Shown in pieces: positions 16,562-23,741 of a stretch of DNA of 64,000 nucleotides. This stretch comes from Candidatus Contendobacter odensis Run_B_J11. Its GTDB lineage: Bacteria; Pseudomonadota; Gammaproteobacteria; Competibacterales; Competibacteraceae. The first letter of the stretch is position 1. The number at the start of each line of letters is the position of its first letter. The stretch lies in NCBI RefSeq assembly GCF_000531125.1, contig NZ_CBTK010000028.1, forward strand, positions 22,590 to 86,589, in the 5' to 3' direction. Below the pieces are notes generated by a model that was not told where the DNA came from, made no database searches, and saw nothing but the letters and a program-made list of their open reading frames with translations. A program made the position numbers and the translations under genes.

Positions 16562-17086
16562 ATGGCAATGAGCAGTCAGAAGTTTATCGCCCGCAACCGG
16601 GCGCCGCGCGTTCAGATTGAATATGATGTAGAGGTGTATGGCGCACAGAAAAAAGTGCAACTACCTTTTGTAATGGGCGTAATGGCGGATCTGTCGGGAA
16701 AACCGACTGAACCGTTGCCCGCAGTGATTGATCGCAAGTTCCTGGAGATTGATGTTGACAATTTCGACAGTCGGCTGAAGTCGATGAAACCACGGGCGGC
16801 GTTTCGGATTCCGAACACCTTGACCGGCGAAGGCGAATTAAGCGTGGACTTGACCTTTGAGAGCATGGATGATTTCTCGCCGGCTGCGATTGCCAAGAAG
16901 GTGGATTCGCTAAACCAGTTGTTGCAAGCGCGTCAGCATCTCTCGAATCTGATGACGTATATGGATGGTAAAACCGGCGCTGAGGAACTCATCGCCAAGG
17001 TTCTGAGCGATCCGACGTTGTTGCAAGCATTGGCTTCGGCTCCGAAGCCACAAGATGCCTCTGCCCCCACTGCCCCACAGGAGTAA
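16562..17086 (+). CDS. tssB: T6SS contractile sheath small subunit TssB
   Basis: TssB (VipA) forms the contractile sheath with TssC. The 174 residues include the highly conserved SSQKFIARNRAPRVQIEYDV opening, LPFVMGVMADLSG, and DSRLKSMKPRAAFRIPNTL. The ATG at 16562 lies seven bases after AAAGGGG, better spaced than the in-frame ATG at 16556; a third at 16568 is also possible. It sits 98 bases after tssA and six bases before tssC. TagJ, encoded four genes downstream, binds TssB in other systems. Confidence 0.95.
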   Translation: MAMSSQKFIARNRAPRVQIEYDVEVYGAQKKVQLPFVMGVMADLSGKPTEPLPAVIDRKFLEIDVDNFDSRLKSMKPRAAFRIPNTLTGEGELSVDLTFESMDDFSPAAIAKKVDSLNQLLQARQHLSNLMTYMDGKTGAEELIAKVLSDPTLLQALASAPKPQDASAPTAPQE

Positions 17087-17092
17087 TGCGCC

Positions 17093-18592
17093 ATGGCTGA
17101 TCCGATGACCGCTGCCGAGGTTCAACCCGAGGCGGCTACACTGGAAGTCAGTGAGTTTTCCTCGCTGCTGCAACGCGAGTTCAAGCCCAAGAGTGATCAA
17201 GCTAAAGATGCCGTTGAAAGCGCAGTACGGACTTTAGCGGAACAGGCGCTGAGCAATACCGCCGTCATTTCTCATGATGTGCTCAAATCCATTGAGGCGA
17301 TGATTGCGGCAATTGACCGTAAGCTGACCGAGCAAGTCAACCTGATTCTGCATCATCCCGAATTTCAGCAGTTGGAGAGCGCTTGGCGCGGGTTGCACTA
17401 TCTCGTTAACAACACTGAAACTGACGAGATGCTCAAGATTCGGGTCATCAATGTTTCCAAGAAGGAATTGCACAAAACGCTGAAGAAGTTCAAAGGCACT
17501 GCTTGGGATCAAAGCCCATTTTTCAAAAAGCTTTACGAGGAGGAGTACGGACAGTTTGGCGGCGAACCGTTCGGTTGTCTGGTGGGGGATTACCACTTCG
17601 ATCATAGTCCGACCGATGTTGAATTATTGAAAGAGATGTCGCAAATCTCTGCGGCTGCCCACTGTCCGTTCATCGCCGGTGCAGCGCCTACGGTGATGCA
17701 AATGGATTCCTGGCAGGAGCTGGCCAATCCCCGTGATCTCACCAAAATCTTCCAGACCCCGGAATACGCGGCGTGGCGGTCGCTGCGTGAATCAGAAGAT
17801 TCACGCTATATCGGTTTAGCGATGCCAAGATTCCTGGCGCGGCGCCCTTACGGGTCTAAATCTGATCCAGTCGAAGACTTCGATTTTGAAGAAGATACCG
17901 AAGGTGCCGATCACAGCAAGTACACCTGGGCTAATTCTGCTTATGCCATGGCGGTCAATATCAACACGGCGTTTAAGCTGTATGGCTGGTGTACCCGGAT
18001 TCGCGGTATCGAATCTGGCGGTGCGGTAGAAAATCTGCCGACCCACACCTTCCCGACCGACGATGGCGGCGTGGATATGAAATGTCCGACCGAAATCGCC
18101 ATTAGCGACCGGCGTGAGGCCGAACTGGCTAAAAACGGTTTTATGCCGCTGATTCATAAGAAAAACTCGGACTTTGCCGCGTTCATCGGGGCGCAGTCAT
18201 TGCAAAAACCAGCCGAGTATGAGGATCCCGACGCTACGTCAAATGCCAATCTGTCAGCTCGTCTGCCCTATCTGTTTGCCACTTGTCGCTTTGCGCATTA
18301 CCTGAAGTGCATGGTTCGTGACAAGATTGGCTCGTTCAAGGAGCGCGAAGATATGCAGCGGTGGCTGCAGAAGTGGATCATCCAGTACGTCGATGGTTCG
18401 CCAGAGCATTCCAGCGAGCTGGTCAAAGCCAAGAAGCCGCTGGCCGCCGCCGAGGTGCGGGTGGAAGAGGTTGAGGGCAATCCCGGCTACTACACGTCCA
18501 AGTTTTTCCTGCGCCCGCATTATCAGTTGGAGGGCTTAACCGTATCGCTGCGCCTGGTTTCCAAGCTGCCTTCGGTGAAGGGCAGCGGTTGA
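17093..18592 (+). CDS. tssC: T6SS contractile sheath large subunit TssC
   Basis: TssC (VipB), 499 residues, close to the usual length. Signatures include NLILHHPEFQQLESAWRGLH (about 82), VGDYHFDHSPTDVELLKEMS (about 164), GLAMPRFLARRPYG (about 242) and FFLRPHYQLEGLTVSLRLVS near the end. With TssB it builds the sheath that contracts and drives the Hcp tube. In T6SS classes with TagJ, ClpV recruitment is reported to differ from the standard TssC N-terminal helix route. A strong 16-bp stem-loop follows the stop codon. Confidence 0.96.
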   Translation: MADPMTAAEVQPEAATLEVSEFSSLLQREFKPKSDQAKDAVESAVRTLAEQALSNTAVISHDVLKSIEAMIAAIDRKLTEQVNLILHHPEFQQLESAWRGLHYLVNNTETDEMLKIRVINVSKKELHKTLKKFKGTAWDQSPFFKKLYEEEYGQFGGEPFGCLVGDYHFDHSPTDVELLKEMSQISAAAHCPFIAGAAPTVMQMDSWQELANPRDLTKIFQTPEYAAWRSLRESEDSRYIGLAMPRFLARRPYGSKSDPVEDFDFEEDTEGADHSKYTWANSAYAMAVNINTAFKLYGWCTRIRGIESGGAVENLPTHTFPTDDGGVDMKCPTEIAISDRREAELAKNGFMPLIHKKNSDFAAFIGAQSLQKPAEYEDPDATSNANLSARLPYLFATCRFAHYLKCMVRDKIGSFKEREDMQRWLQKWIIQYVDGSPEHSSELVKAKKPLAAAEVRVEEVEGNPGYYTSKFFLRPHYQLEGLTVSLRLVSKLPSVKGSG

Positions 18593-18601
18593 GTTACCGC
18601 G

Positions 18602-18645
18602 AATCGGGTCAAACTGGTAGGCCAGCTTGCCAGTTTGACCCGATT
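18602..18645. terminator. Strong stem-loop after tssC
   Basis: AATCGGGTCAAACTGG (18602-18617) and CCAGTTTGACCCGATT (18630-18645) form a perfect 16-base-pair stem with a 12-base loop, starting ten bases after the tssC stop. Only a short T-run (GATTT) follows. It may stop or reduce readthrough from tssABC into hcp, or protect the 3' end of the tssABC mRNA. Which of these applies cannot be told from sequence. Confidence 0.65.
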
Positions 18646-18720
18646 TAATGAACCGGTCAGTGCGGCTAATTCTTTCGTTGATTAAGAAATAAAATCAATA
18701 AAATCAATTTGATATATTTT

Positions 18721-18738
18721 TTGGCATGGATGATGCTT
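18721..18738 (+). promoter_or_regulatory. Sigma-54 (-24/-12) promoter candidate for hcp
   Basis: TTGGCATGGATGATGCTT (18721-18738) has GG (18723-18724) and GC (18735-18736) exactly ten bases apart. It is close to the consensus TGGCACG-N4-TTGCA/T: six of seven bases at -24 and four of five at -12. Transcription would start near 18748, leaving a leader of about 110 bases before hcp. Sigma-54 and VasH-type activators control hcp in several other T6SS. No such activator gene is in the window. Confidence 0.5.
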
Positions 18739-18859
18739 TGAAGTCAGGCAACTGGGTTCGAGGTGATGGTGAATCCGGTTGCAGTCCAAGCAGCGAGTAT
18801 CGCGGCTGGTTTGACCAAAACCCTTGTTTTTTTGAACTTAACCACTGTGGAGAGCAATC

Positions 18860-19366
18860 ATGGCTTTTGATACCTTTTTGAAACTGGAAGGCCCTAATGT
18901 CGCCGGCGAATCAACCGACTCGACGCATGCGGGTGAATTCGAGATTTACAGCTTCAGCTTTGGCGCCAGTAACCCGGTGACCATCGGTTCAGGATCGACC
19001 GGATCGTCCGGCGGCAAAGTGTCGGTATCCAGCTTCAATATCATGAAGAAGACCGATAAGGCTTCGCCGATTCTGTTCAGCATGTGCGCTAAGGGCGAGC
19101 ACTTTGATAAGGCTACGGTCACCCTGCGCAAAGCGGGTGGTGCAGGTGGGCAGCAGGAATATCTGATCTACACCTTCGAAAAGGTATTCGTCGAGAGCAT
19201 CCAGTGGTCCGGTTCGACCGGCGGCGACGATACGCCGACCGAAAGCATGTCGCTGGCTTTTGGCACCTTCTCAATCTCCTACAGCCCGCAGAAGGCCGAG
19301 GATGGTTCGCTGGATGCCGCAGTGGTGGCGGGTTGGGATTTGACCACCAACACCGAAAAGGCCTAA
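18860..19366 (+). CDS. hcp: T6SS inner tube protein Hcp (TssD)
   Basis: Hcp hexamers stack into the secreted inner tube. The 168 residues contain the family opening FDTFLKLEGPNVAGESTD, the EFEIYSFSFGASNPVTIGSG block, and the C-terminal SIQWSGSTGGDDTPTESMSL and FGTFSISYSPQK. The start ATG follows GGAGAGC. The gene is set apart from tssC by 267 bases holding a 16-bp stem-loop and a sigma-54-like promoter, and a second stem-loop follows. That arrangement fits separate, high-level expression of the tube subunit. Confidence 0.95.
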   Translation: MAFDTFLKLEGPNVAGESTDSTHAGEFEIYSFSFGASNPVTIGSGSTGSSGGKVSVSSFNIMKKTDKASPILFSMCAKGEHFDKATVTLRKAGGAGGQQEYLIYTFEKVFVESIQWSGSTGGDDTPTESMSLAFGTFSISYSPQKAEDGSLDAAVVAGWDLTTNTEKA

Positions 19367-19404
19367 TCGGCGTGGCTTGCCGTCTGACTTAGGCGTGTTC
19401 GATA

Positions 19405-19429
19405 GCCCGGTGGGCTTTGCCCATCGGGC
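19405..19429. terminator. Stem-loop after hcp
   Basis: GCCCGGTGGGC (19405-19415) and GCCCATCGGGC (19419-19429) form an 11-base-pair stem, with one G-U pair, around a TTT loop, 38 bases after the hcp stop. ATTTCG follows, so no real T-run. It could be a partial terminator or an mRNA-stabilising end that keeps hcp message more abundant than tagJ-tssEFG. Confidence 0.55.
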
Positions 19430-19464
19430 ATTTCGCTTGATTCCGTAAAGATGGAGTGGTTCTC

Positions 19465-20277
19465 ATGGCAGTCGCAGACATTCTGCGTGACCGCGCCCTG
19501 CGCCAGGCTCTGGAGCAACTGCAACAGCAGGTGCGTAAACAGCCTGCTGACCTCAAGCACCGGATTTTTCTGTTTCAGCTTTATTGCGTACTGGGAGATT
19601 GGCAGAAAGCCCTGAATCAGCTCAACGTACTGCGTGAGCTGGATGCTGAAACCTTGCCGATGGCACAAACCTATCAGGAAGCCATTCAGTGCGAAGCGCT
19701 GCGCAAGCAAGTGTTTGCTGGAGCGCGCGCCCCGCTGTTTTTCGGCGAACCGGAAACCTGGTTGGCGCTGATGCTGGAAGCGCTCAAGCTCACCGCCCAG
19801 AACGAGTACGGTAAAGCCGAGGATTTGCGTGCGCAGGCGCTAGACCAAGCTCCGGTTACCAGCGGTTGCATTAACGATCTGCCCTTTACCTGGCTGATGG
19901 ATGCTGATCCGCGACTGGGGCCGATGCTGGAAGCTATTATCAACGGCCGTTATTACTGGATTCCGTTGCATCGCATTCGGGTGATCGAATTTGAACCGCC
20001 CTCTGATTTGCGTGATCTGGTTTGGTTGCCCGCCAATTTTACCTGGGCCAACGGCGGCCAGAATGTCGGTTTGGTTCCGGTTCGTTATCCCGGCTCGGAA
20101 CTCTCCGAGGACGATGCCATTCGCATGGCCAGTAAAACTGACTGGCAAAAATGTTCTGACGTGACTCAGTTGGGTCTGGGACAGCGGCTATTGGCCACCG
20201 ATGTGGATGATTACGCTCTGTTGGATGTGCGCAAGATCACGCTGGATGCGCCTGCTACCGAGGTTAGCGATGGCTGA
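19465..20277 (+). CDS. tagJ: T6SS accessory protein TagJ (ImpE/HsiE1)
   Basis: A 270-residue ImpE/TagJ family protein. The helical N-terminal part resembles TPR repeats (residues 5-110; HRIFLFQLYCVLGDWQKALNQL). The C-terminal part contains LPFTWLMDADPRLGPMLEAI, GRYYWIPLHRI and LRDLVWLPANFTW, which are family signatures. TagJ binds the N-terminus of TssB in P. aeruginosa H1-T6SS and marks a distinct T6SS class. The ATG at 19465 is eight bases after GGAG; a GTG at 19456 is in frame. Its last eight bases overlap tssE. Confidence 0.92.
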   Translation: MAVADILRDRALRQALEQLQQQVRKQPADLKHRIFLFQLYCVLGDWQKALNQLNVLRELDAETLPMAQTYQEAIQCEALRKQVFAGARAPLFFGEPETWLALMLEALKLTAQNEYGKAEDLRAQALDQAPVTSGCINDLPFTWLMDADPRLGPMLEAIINGRYYWIPLHRIRVIEFEPPSDLRDLVWLPANFTWANGGQNVGLVPVRYPGSELSEDDAIRMASKTDWQKCSDVTQLGLGQRLLATDVDDYALLDVRKITLDAPATEVSDG

Positions 20278-20785
20278 ACTGACCCAGAAGGATCGCTTGC
20301 AACCTTCGCTGCTGGATCGACTGACTGATGAGGAGCCGGATAAGCTTCAGGAATCGCGTGAAAAACGGGTTTTATCCATGGGTCGACTGCGCGAATGCGT
20401 GTTGCGCGACTTGGCGTGGCTACTCAATTCGGCGCGACTGCCCACGAGCCAGGACATTGAGCGCTATCCGTTTGCGGCCCGTTCCGTGATCAATTTCGGA
20501 TTGCCGCCTCTATCGGGAAGCATCGTTCATAATCTCGATATTAAGGATCTGGAAAACATATTGTGCCAGGCGATCCGGGATTTTGAACCGCGTATTCTCA
20601 GAAATACGGTCAAGGTTCACGCCATTCTGGCTCCAGATCAAATGAGCCACAATACATTGACTTTCGAGATTAGCGGCGACTTATGGGCGCAGCCGTTACC
20701 GCTGCAGCTTTATCTGAAAACCGAGATTGACCTGGAAAGTGGTCAGGTCAAAATTGAGGAAGCCGGACATTCGAGTGTGCATTGA
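20270..20785 (+). CDS. tssE: T6SS baseplate protein TssE (gp25-like)
   Basis: TssE is a gp25/lysozyme-like wedge protein of the baseplate that initiates sheath polymerisation. The 171 residues hold the opening LQPSLLDRLTDEEP, LRECVLRDLAWLLNSARLP, the EXR-region equivalent DIERYPFAARSVINFGLPPLSG, and a C-terminal MSHNTLTFEISGDLWAQPLP. It overlaps tagJ by eight bases, and its stop shares one base with the tssF start, so translation is probably coupled. Confidence 0.93.
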   Translation: MAELTQKDRLQPSLLDRLTDEEPDKLQESREKRVLSMGRLRECVLRDLAWLLNSARLPTSQDIERYPFAARSVINFGLPPLSGSIVHNLDIKDLENILCQAIRDFEPRILRNTVKVHAILAPDQMSHNTLTFEISGDLWAQPLPLQLYLKTEIDLESGQVKIEEAGHSSVH

Positions 20786-22662
20786 TGGATCCGCACCTGC
20801 TCCAGTATTACAACCGGGAATTGCAACATCTGCGCGAAATGGGCGGAGAGTTCGCCCGTGAGTTTCCAAAGATCGCCGGTCGGCTGGGTCTTGACGGTTT
20901 CGACTGCGCTGATCCGTATGTCGAGCGCCTGCTGGAAGGCTTCAGCTTCCTGGCGGCGCGAGTACAACTCAAAATTGATGCTGAATTCCCGCGCTTCACC
21001 CAACATCTGCTGGAAATTATCTATCCGCATTACCTGGCGCCAACGCCTTCAATGGCCGTCGTCCGCTTTGATCCGGATCCCACCGAAAGCACTCTTGAAC
21101 AGGGTTTTGTCATTCCCCGGGGCAATGAGTTGTATAGCGTGTTGGGTAAAGGCGAGCGCACCGCTTGCGAATACCGCACCGCGCATCCAGTAACCCTGTG
21201 GCCGGTGGAAATCACCGAGGCTCAGTATTTTGCCGGCAAAGAACCGGTGGCATTGCTCAACCTGCCTGATTTGCAGAAAGTCCGGGCCGGTATCCGTTTG
21301 CGGTTGCGCACCACGCTGCCCGGTCTCCCGTTTAGTAAATTGGCGCTGGATCGATTGCCGCTATACTTGCACGGCAGTGATGCGCTACCCATGCGTTTGT
21401 ACGAACAGATGCTGGCAAACACCGTCATGCTGGTGGTGCGTCCTAGTCAGCGTCCGGCACCCTGGCATGAAGTGGTGGATAGCCGCTGGATTCAGCGACT
21501 GGGCTTTGAGGAAGAGCAGGCGCTGTTATCGTATGTGCCGCCTTCGTTCCAGGGTTACCGCTTGTTGCACGAGTATTTTGCGTTGCCGCAACGCTATCTG
21601 TTTGTGGAGCTGGGTGGACTGGGGCCGGCGATTCGTCGCTGTGTGAGCAATGAGCTGGAAATTCTCATTCTGTTCAACCGGGCTGATCTGGCGTTGGAAA
21701 ATACCGTAGCCGCTGCGAACTTCGCCTTATTCTGCACCCCGGCGATTAATCTGTTTCCCAAACGCGCTGACCGGATTCACCTGAGCGATCAGGTCGTTGA
21801 ACATCATATCTTGCCGGATCGCACCCGACCGATGGATTTTGAGGTTTATCAGATCGCTGGTGTGACCGGAATCGGTGCCGAGGGTGAGGAGCAGGAATTC
21901 CTGCCTTTTTATGCCAGCCACGACCGGCTGAGCCAGCGCGACCCGCGATCGTTCTACACCGTGCATCGATTGCCGCGCCTGTTGTCCAGCTCGCAGCGGC
22001 GCACTGGCCCGCGCTCAAGCTATATCGGCAGCGAAACCTATCTGGCGCTGGTGGATACCGATGAAGCGCCTTATCGGGGTGATTTGAAGCAGTTGGCAGT
22101 GACCACCTTATGCACCAACCGCGACCTGCCGCTCCACATGCCAGTCGGTCGTGGCGACACCGATTTCACCTTGGCTTCCGGGGCGCCAGTTCGCGCCGTG
22201 CGCTGCCTGGCCGGACCCACCAAGCCACGCCCTTCTCATGCGCATGGCGATACCGCTTGGCGGTTGATCAGTCATCTAACGCTGAATTATCTGTCGCTCG
22301 CCGATAGCGACGCCCGCCAGGGAGCGGTTGCGTTGCGGGAATTGCTGGCGCTGTACGGTGATCTGGCTGAGGCGTCGATCCGCAAGCAGATCGATGGAGT
22401 GCATTCCATTCAGTCAATCCCCGTCACCCGCCGCGCCCCGATTCCGGGGCCGATTGCCTTCGCCCGTGGTCTGGAAGTGACGGTGACGCTGGATGAAGCC
22501 GCGTTCGAGGGCGAAGGCATCTTCCTGTTAGGAGCGGTGCTGGAGCGGTTTTTCACCAAGTACGCCTCTATCAACTCCTTTACCGAAACGGTCGTCCGAT
22601 CGACCGAACGCGGTGAGATCATGCGATGGCCAGCCCGGATCGGACGTCGGCACACCCTGTAG
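20785..22662 (+). CDS. tssF: T6SS baseplate protein TssF
   Basis: TssF (gp6-like wedge), 625 residues. It starts MDPHLLQYYNRELQHLREMG and has EFPKIAGRLGLDGFDCADPYVERLLEGFSFL (read as EFPKIAGRLGL then DPYVERLLEGFSFL), both hallmarks of the family. The C-terminus has ITRR-like text (SIPVTRRAPIPGPIAFARGLE) and FLLGAVLERFFTKYASINSF. I set the start at the ATG at 20785; the TTG at 20782 overlaps the tssE stop. It overlaps tssG by 37 bases. TssF, TssG, TssE and TssK make up the wedge of the baseplate. Confidence 0.95.
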   Translation: MDPHLLQYYNRELQHLREMGGEFAREFPKIAGRLGLDGFDCADPYVERLLEGFSFLAARVQLKIDAEFPRFTQHLLEIIYPHYLAPTPSMAVVRFDPDPTESTLEQGFVIPRGNELYSVLGKGERTACEYRTAHPVTLWPVEITEAQYFAGKEPVALLNLPDLQKVRAGIRLRLRTTLPGLPFSKLALDRLPLYLHGSDALPMRLYEQMLANTVMLVVRPSQRPAPWHEVVDSRWIQRLGFEEEQALLSYVPPSFQGYRLLHEYFALPQRYLFVELGGLGPAIRRCVSNELEILILFNRADLALENTVAAANFALFCTPAINLFPKRADRIHLSDQVVEHHILPDRTRPMDFEVYQIAGVTGIGAEGEEQEFLPFYASHDRLSQRDPRSFYTVHRLPRLLSSSQRRTGPRSSYIGSETYLALVDTDEAPYRGDLKQLAVTTLCTNRDLPLHMPVGRGDTDFTLASGAPVRAVRCLAGPTKPRPSHAHGDTAWRLISHLTLNYLSLADSDARQGAVALRELLALYGDLAEASIRKQIDGVHSIQSIPVTRRAPIPGPIAFARGLEVTVTLDEAAFEGEGIFLLGAVLERFFTKYASINSFTETVVRSTERGEIMRWPARIGRRHTL

Positions 22663-23657
22663 CCTTGTTCGAGGCGCTGCGGCGTGAGCCGTATGCGTTT
22701 CATGTTTTCCAGGCGCTGCGGCGACTGGAGTGCTTCTATCGGGATCGACCCCGGCTGGGCCAGTCCATCCGGCTGGTGGATGACCCGATCCGGCTGGCGC
22801 AGCAACCGTCCATGGTGTTCGCGCCCTCTACCCTGGAGGCGTTTGAACCTGGCGACGGTGAACGACCGGCGCGGCTGTACCAATACTTCCTGGGATTGTT
22901 CGGACCCAACGGGCCGTTGCCGCTACATCTGACCGAATACGTCCGCGACCGCACCCGCAATGTCGGCGATCACACCTTTGCCGGCTTCGCCGACCTGTTT
23001 CATCACCGGATGCTGTGCCTGTTTTACCGGGGCTGGGCCAGTGCGCAACCAACGGTCAGTTTCGACCGTCCGGAAACGGACCGCTTTAAGGTCTATATCG
23101 GTGCGCCGTTTGGGATGGGGATGCCGGCGTTGTGGAATCGGGATGCGGTGCCGGATCTGTCCAAGTTTCATTATGCCGGTCGGCTGGTGAACCAGACCCG
23201 TAATCCCGAAGGGCTGCGGGCGATTCTGGCGGATTTTTTCAAGCTGCCGGCTGATATTGAATCCTTCGTCGGTCACTGGTTGCCGCTGGACGAAAAAAGT
23301 CGTTGCCGGTTGGGCGAAATCCCGGCTACCGGTCTGCTTGGCATGACGGCAGTGATTGGCGAGCGGGTGTGGGACTGTCAGTACAAGTTCCGCATCACCA
23401 TCGGGCCGATGCCGCTGGCGGAATTCCAGCGCTTCCTGCCTGGCAGTGACAGTCTGCGACGGTTGGTCGCTTGGGTCCGCAATTATGTTGGCGATGAACT
23501 GCTGTGGGATTTCAACCCAATCCTTAAAAAGGAAGAAGTGCCGCCGCTGGTGCTGGGCGAGGGTACGCGGCTCGGCTGGACCACCTGGCTGACCAGCCAG
23601 CCGCTGGCACAGGATGCCGACGATTTGAAACTGGATGCTGTTACTTACTGTAGCTGA
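22626..23657 (+). CDS. tssG: T6SS baseplate protein TssG
   Basis: TssG pairs with two TssF copies in the baseplate wedge. The 343 residues contain YAFHVFQALRRLECFYRDRP, FLGLFGPNGPLPLHLTEYVRDR, MLCLFYRGWASAQPTVSFDR and the C-terminal LGWTTWL. The ATG at 22626 lies 37 bases inside tssF. A stem-loop sits in the 84-base gap to tssH. Confidence 0.94.
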   Translation: MASPDRTSAHPVALFEALRREPYAFHVFQALRRLECFYRDRPRLGQSIRLVDDPIRLAQQPSMVFAPSTLEAFEPGDGERPARLYQYFLGLFGPNGPLPLHLTEYVRDRTRNVGDHTFAGFADLFHHRMLCLFYRGWASAQPTVSFDRPETDRFKVYIGAPFGMGMPALWNRDAVPDLSKFHYAGRLVNQTRNPEGLRAILADFFKLPADIESFVGHWLPLDEKSRCRLGEIPATGLLGMTAVIGERVWDCQYKFRITIGPMPLAEFQRFLPGSDSLRRLVAWVRNYVGDELLWDFNPILKKEEVPPLVLGEGTRLGWTTWLTSQPLAQDADDLKLDAVTYCS

Positions 23658-23666
23658 GGAGCGAGG

Positions 23667-23708
23667 AATGCGGCGTGACCGGATTCCCCGAAGCGCGCCC
23701 GCCGCATT
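23667..23708. terminator. Possible attenuating stem-loop between tssG and tssH
   Basis: AATGCGGCG (23667-23675) and CGCCGCATT (23700-23708) are perfect 9-base arms around a 24-base loop in the tssG-tssH gap. TCTCACGCC follows, so there is no T-run. It may modulate readthrough into clpV or simply be an mRNA structure. Confidence 0.3.
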
Positions 23709-23741
23709 TCTCACGCCTTACCGCTCATGGAGTTCAAGTTT

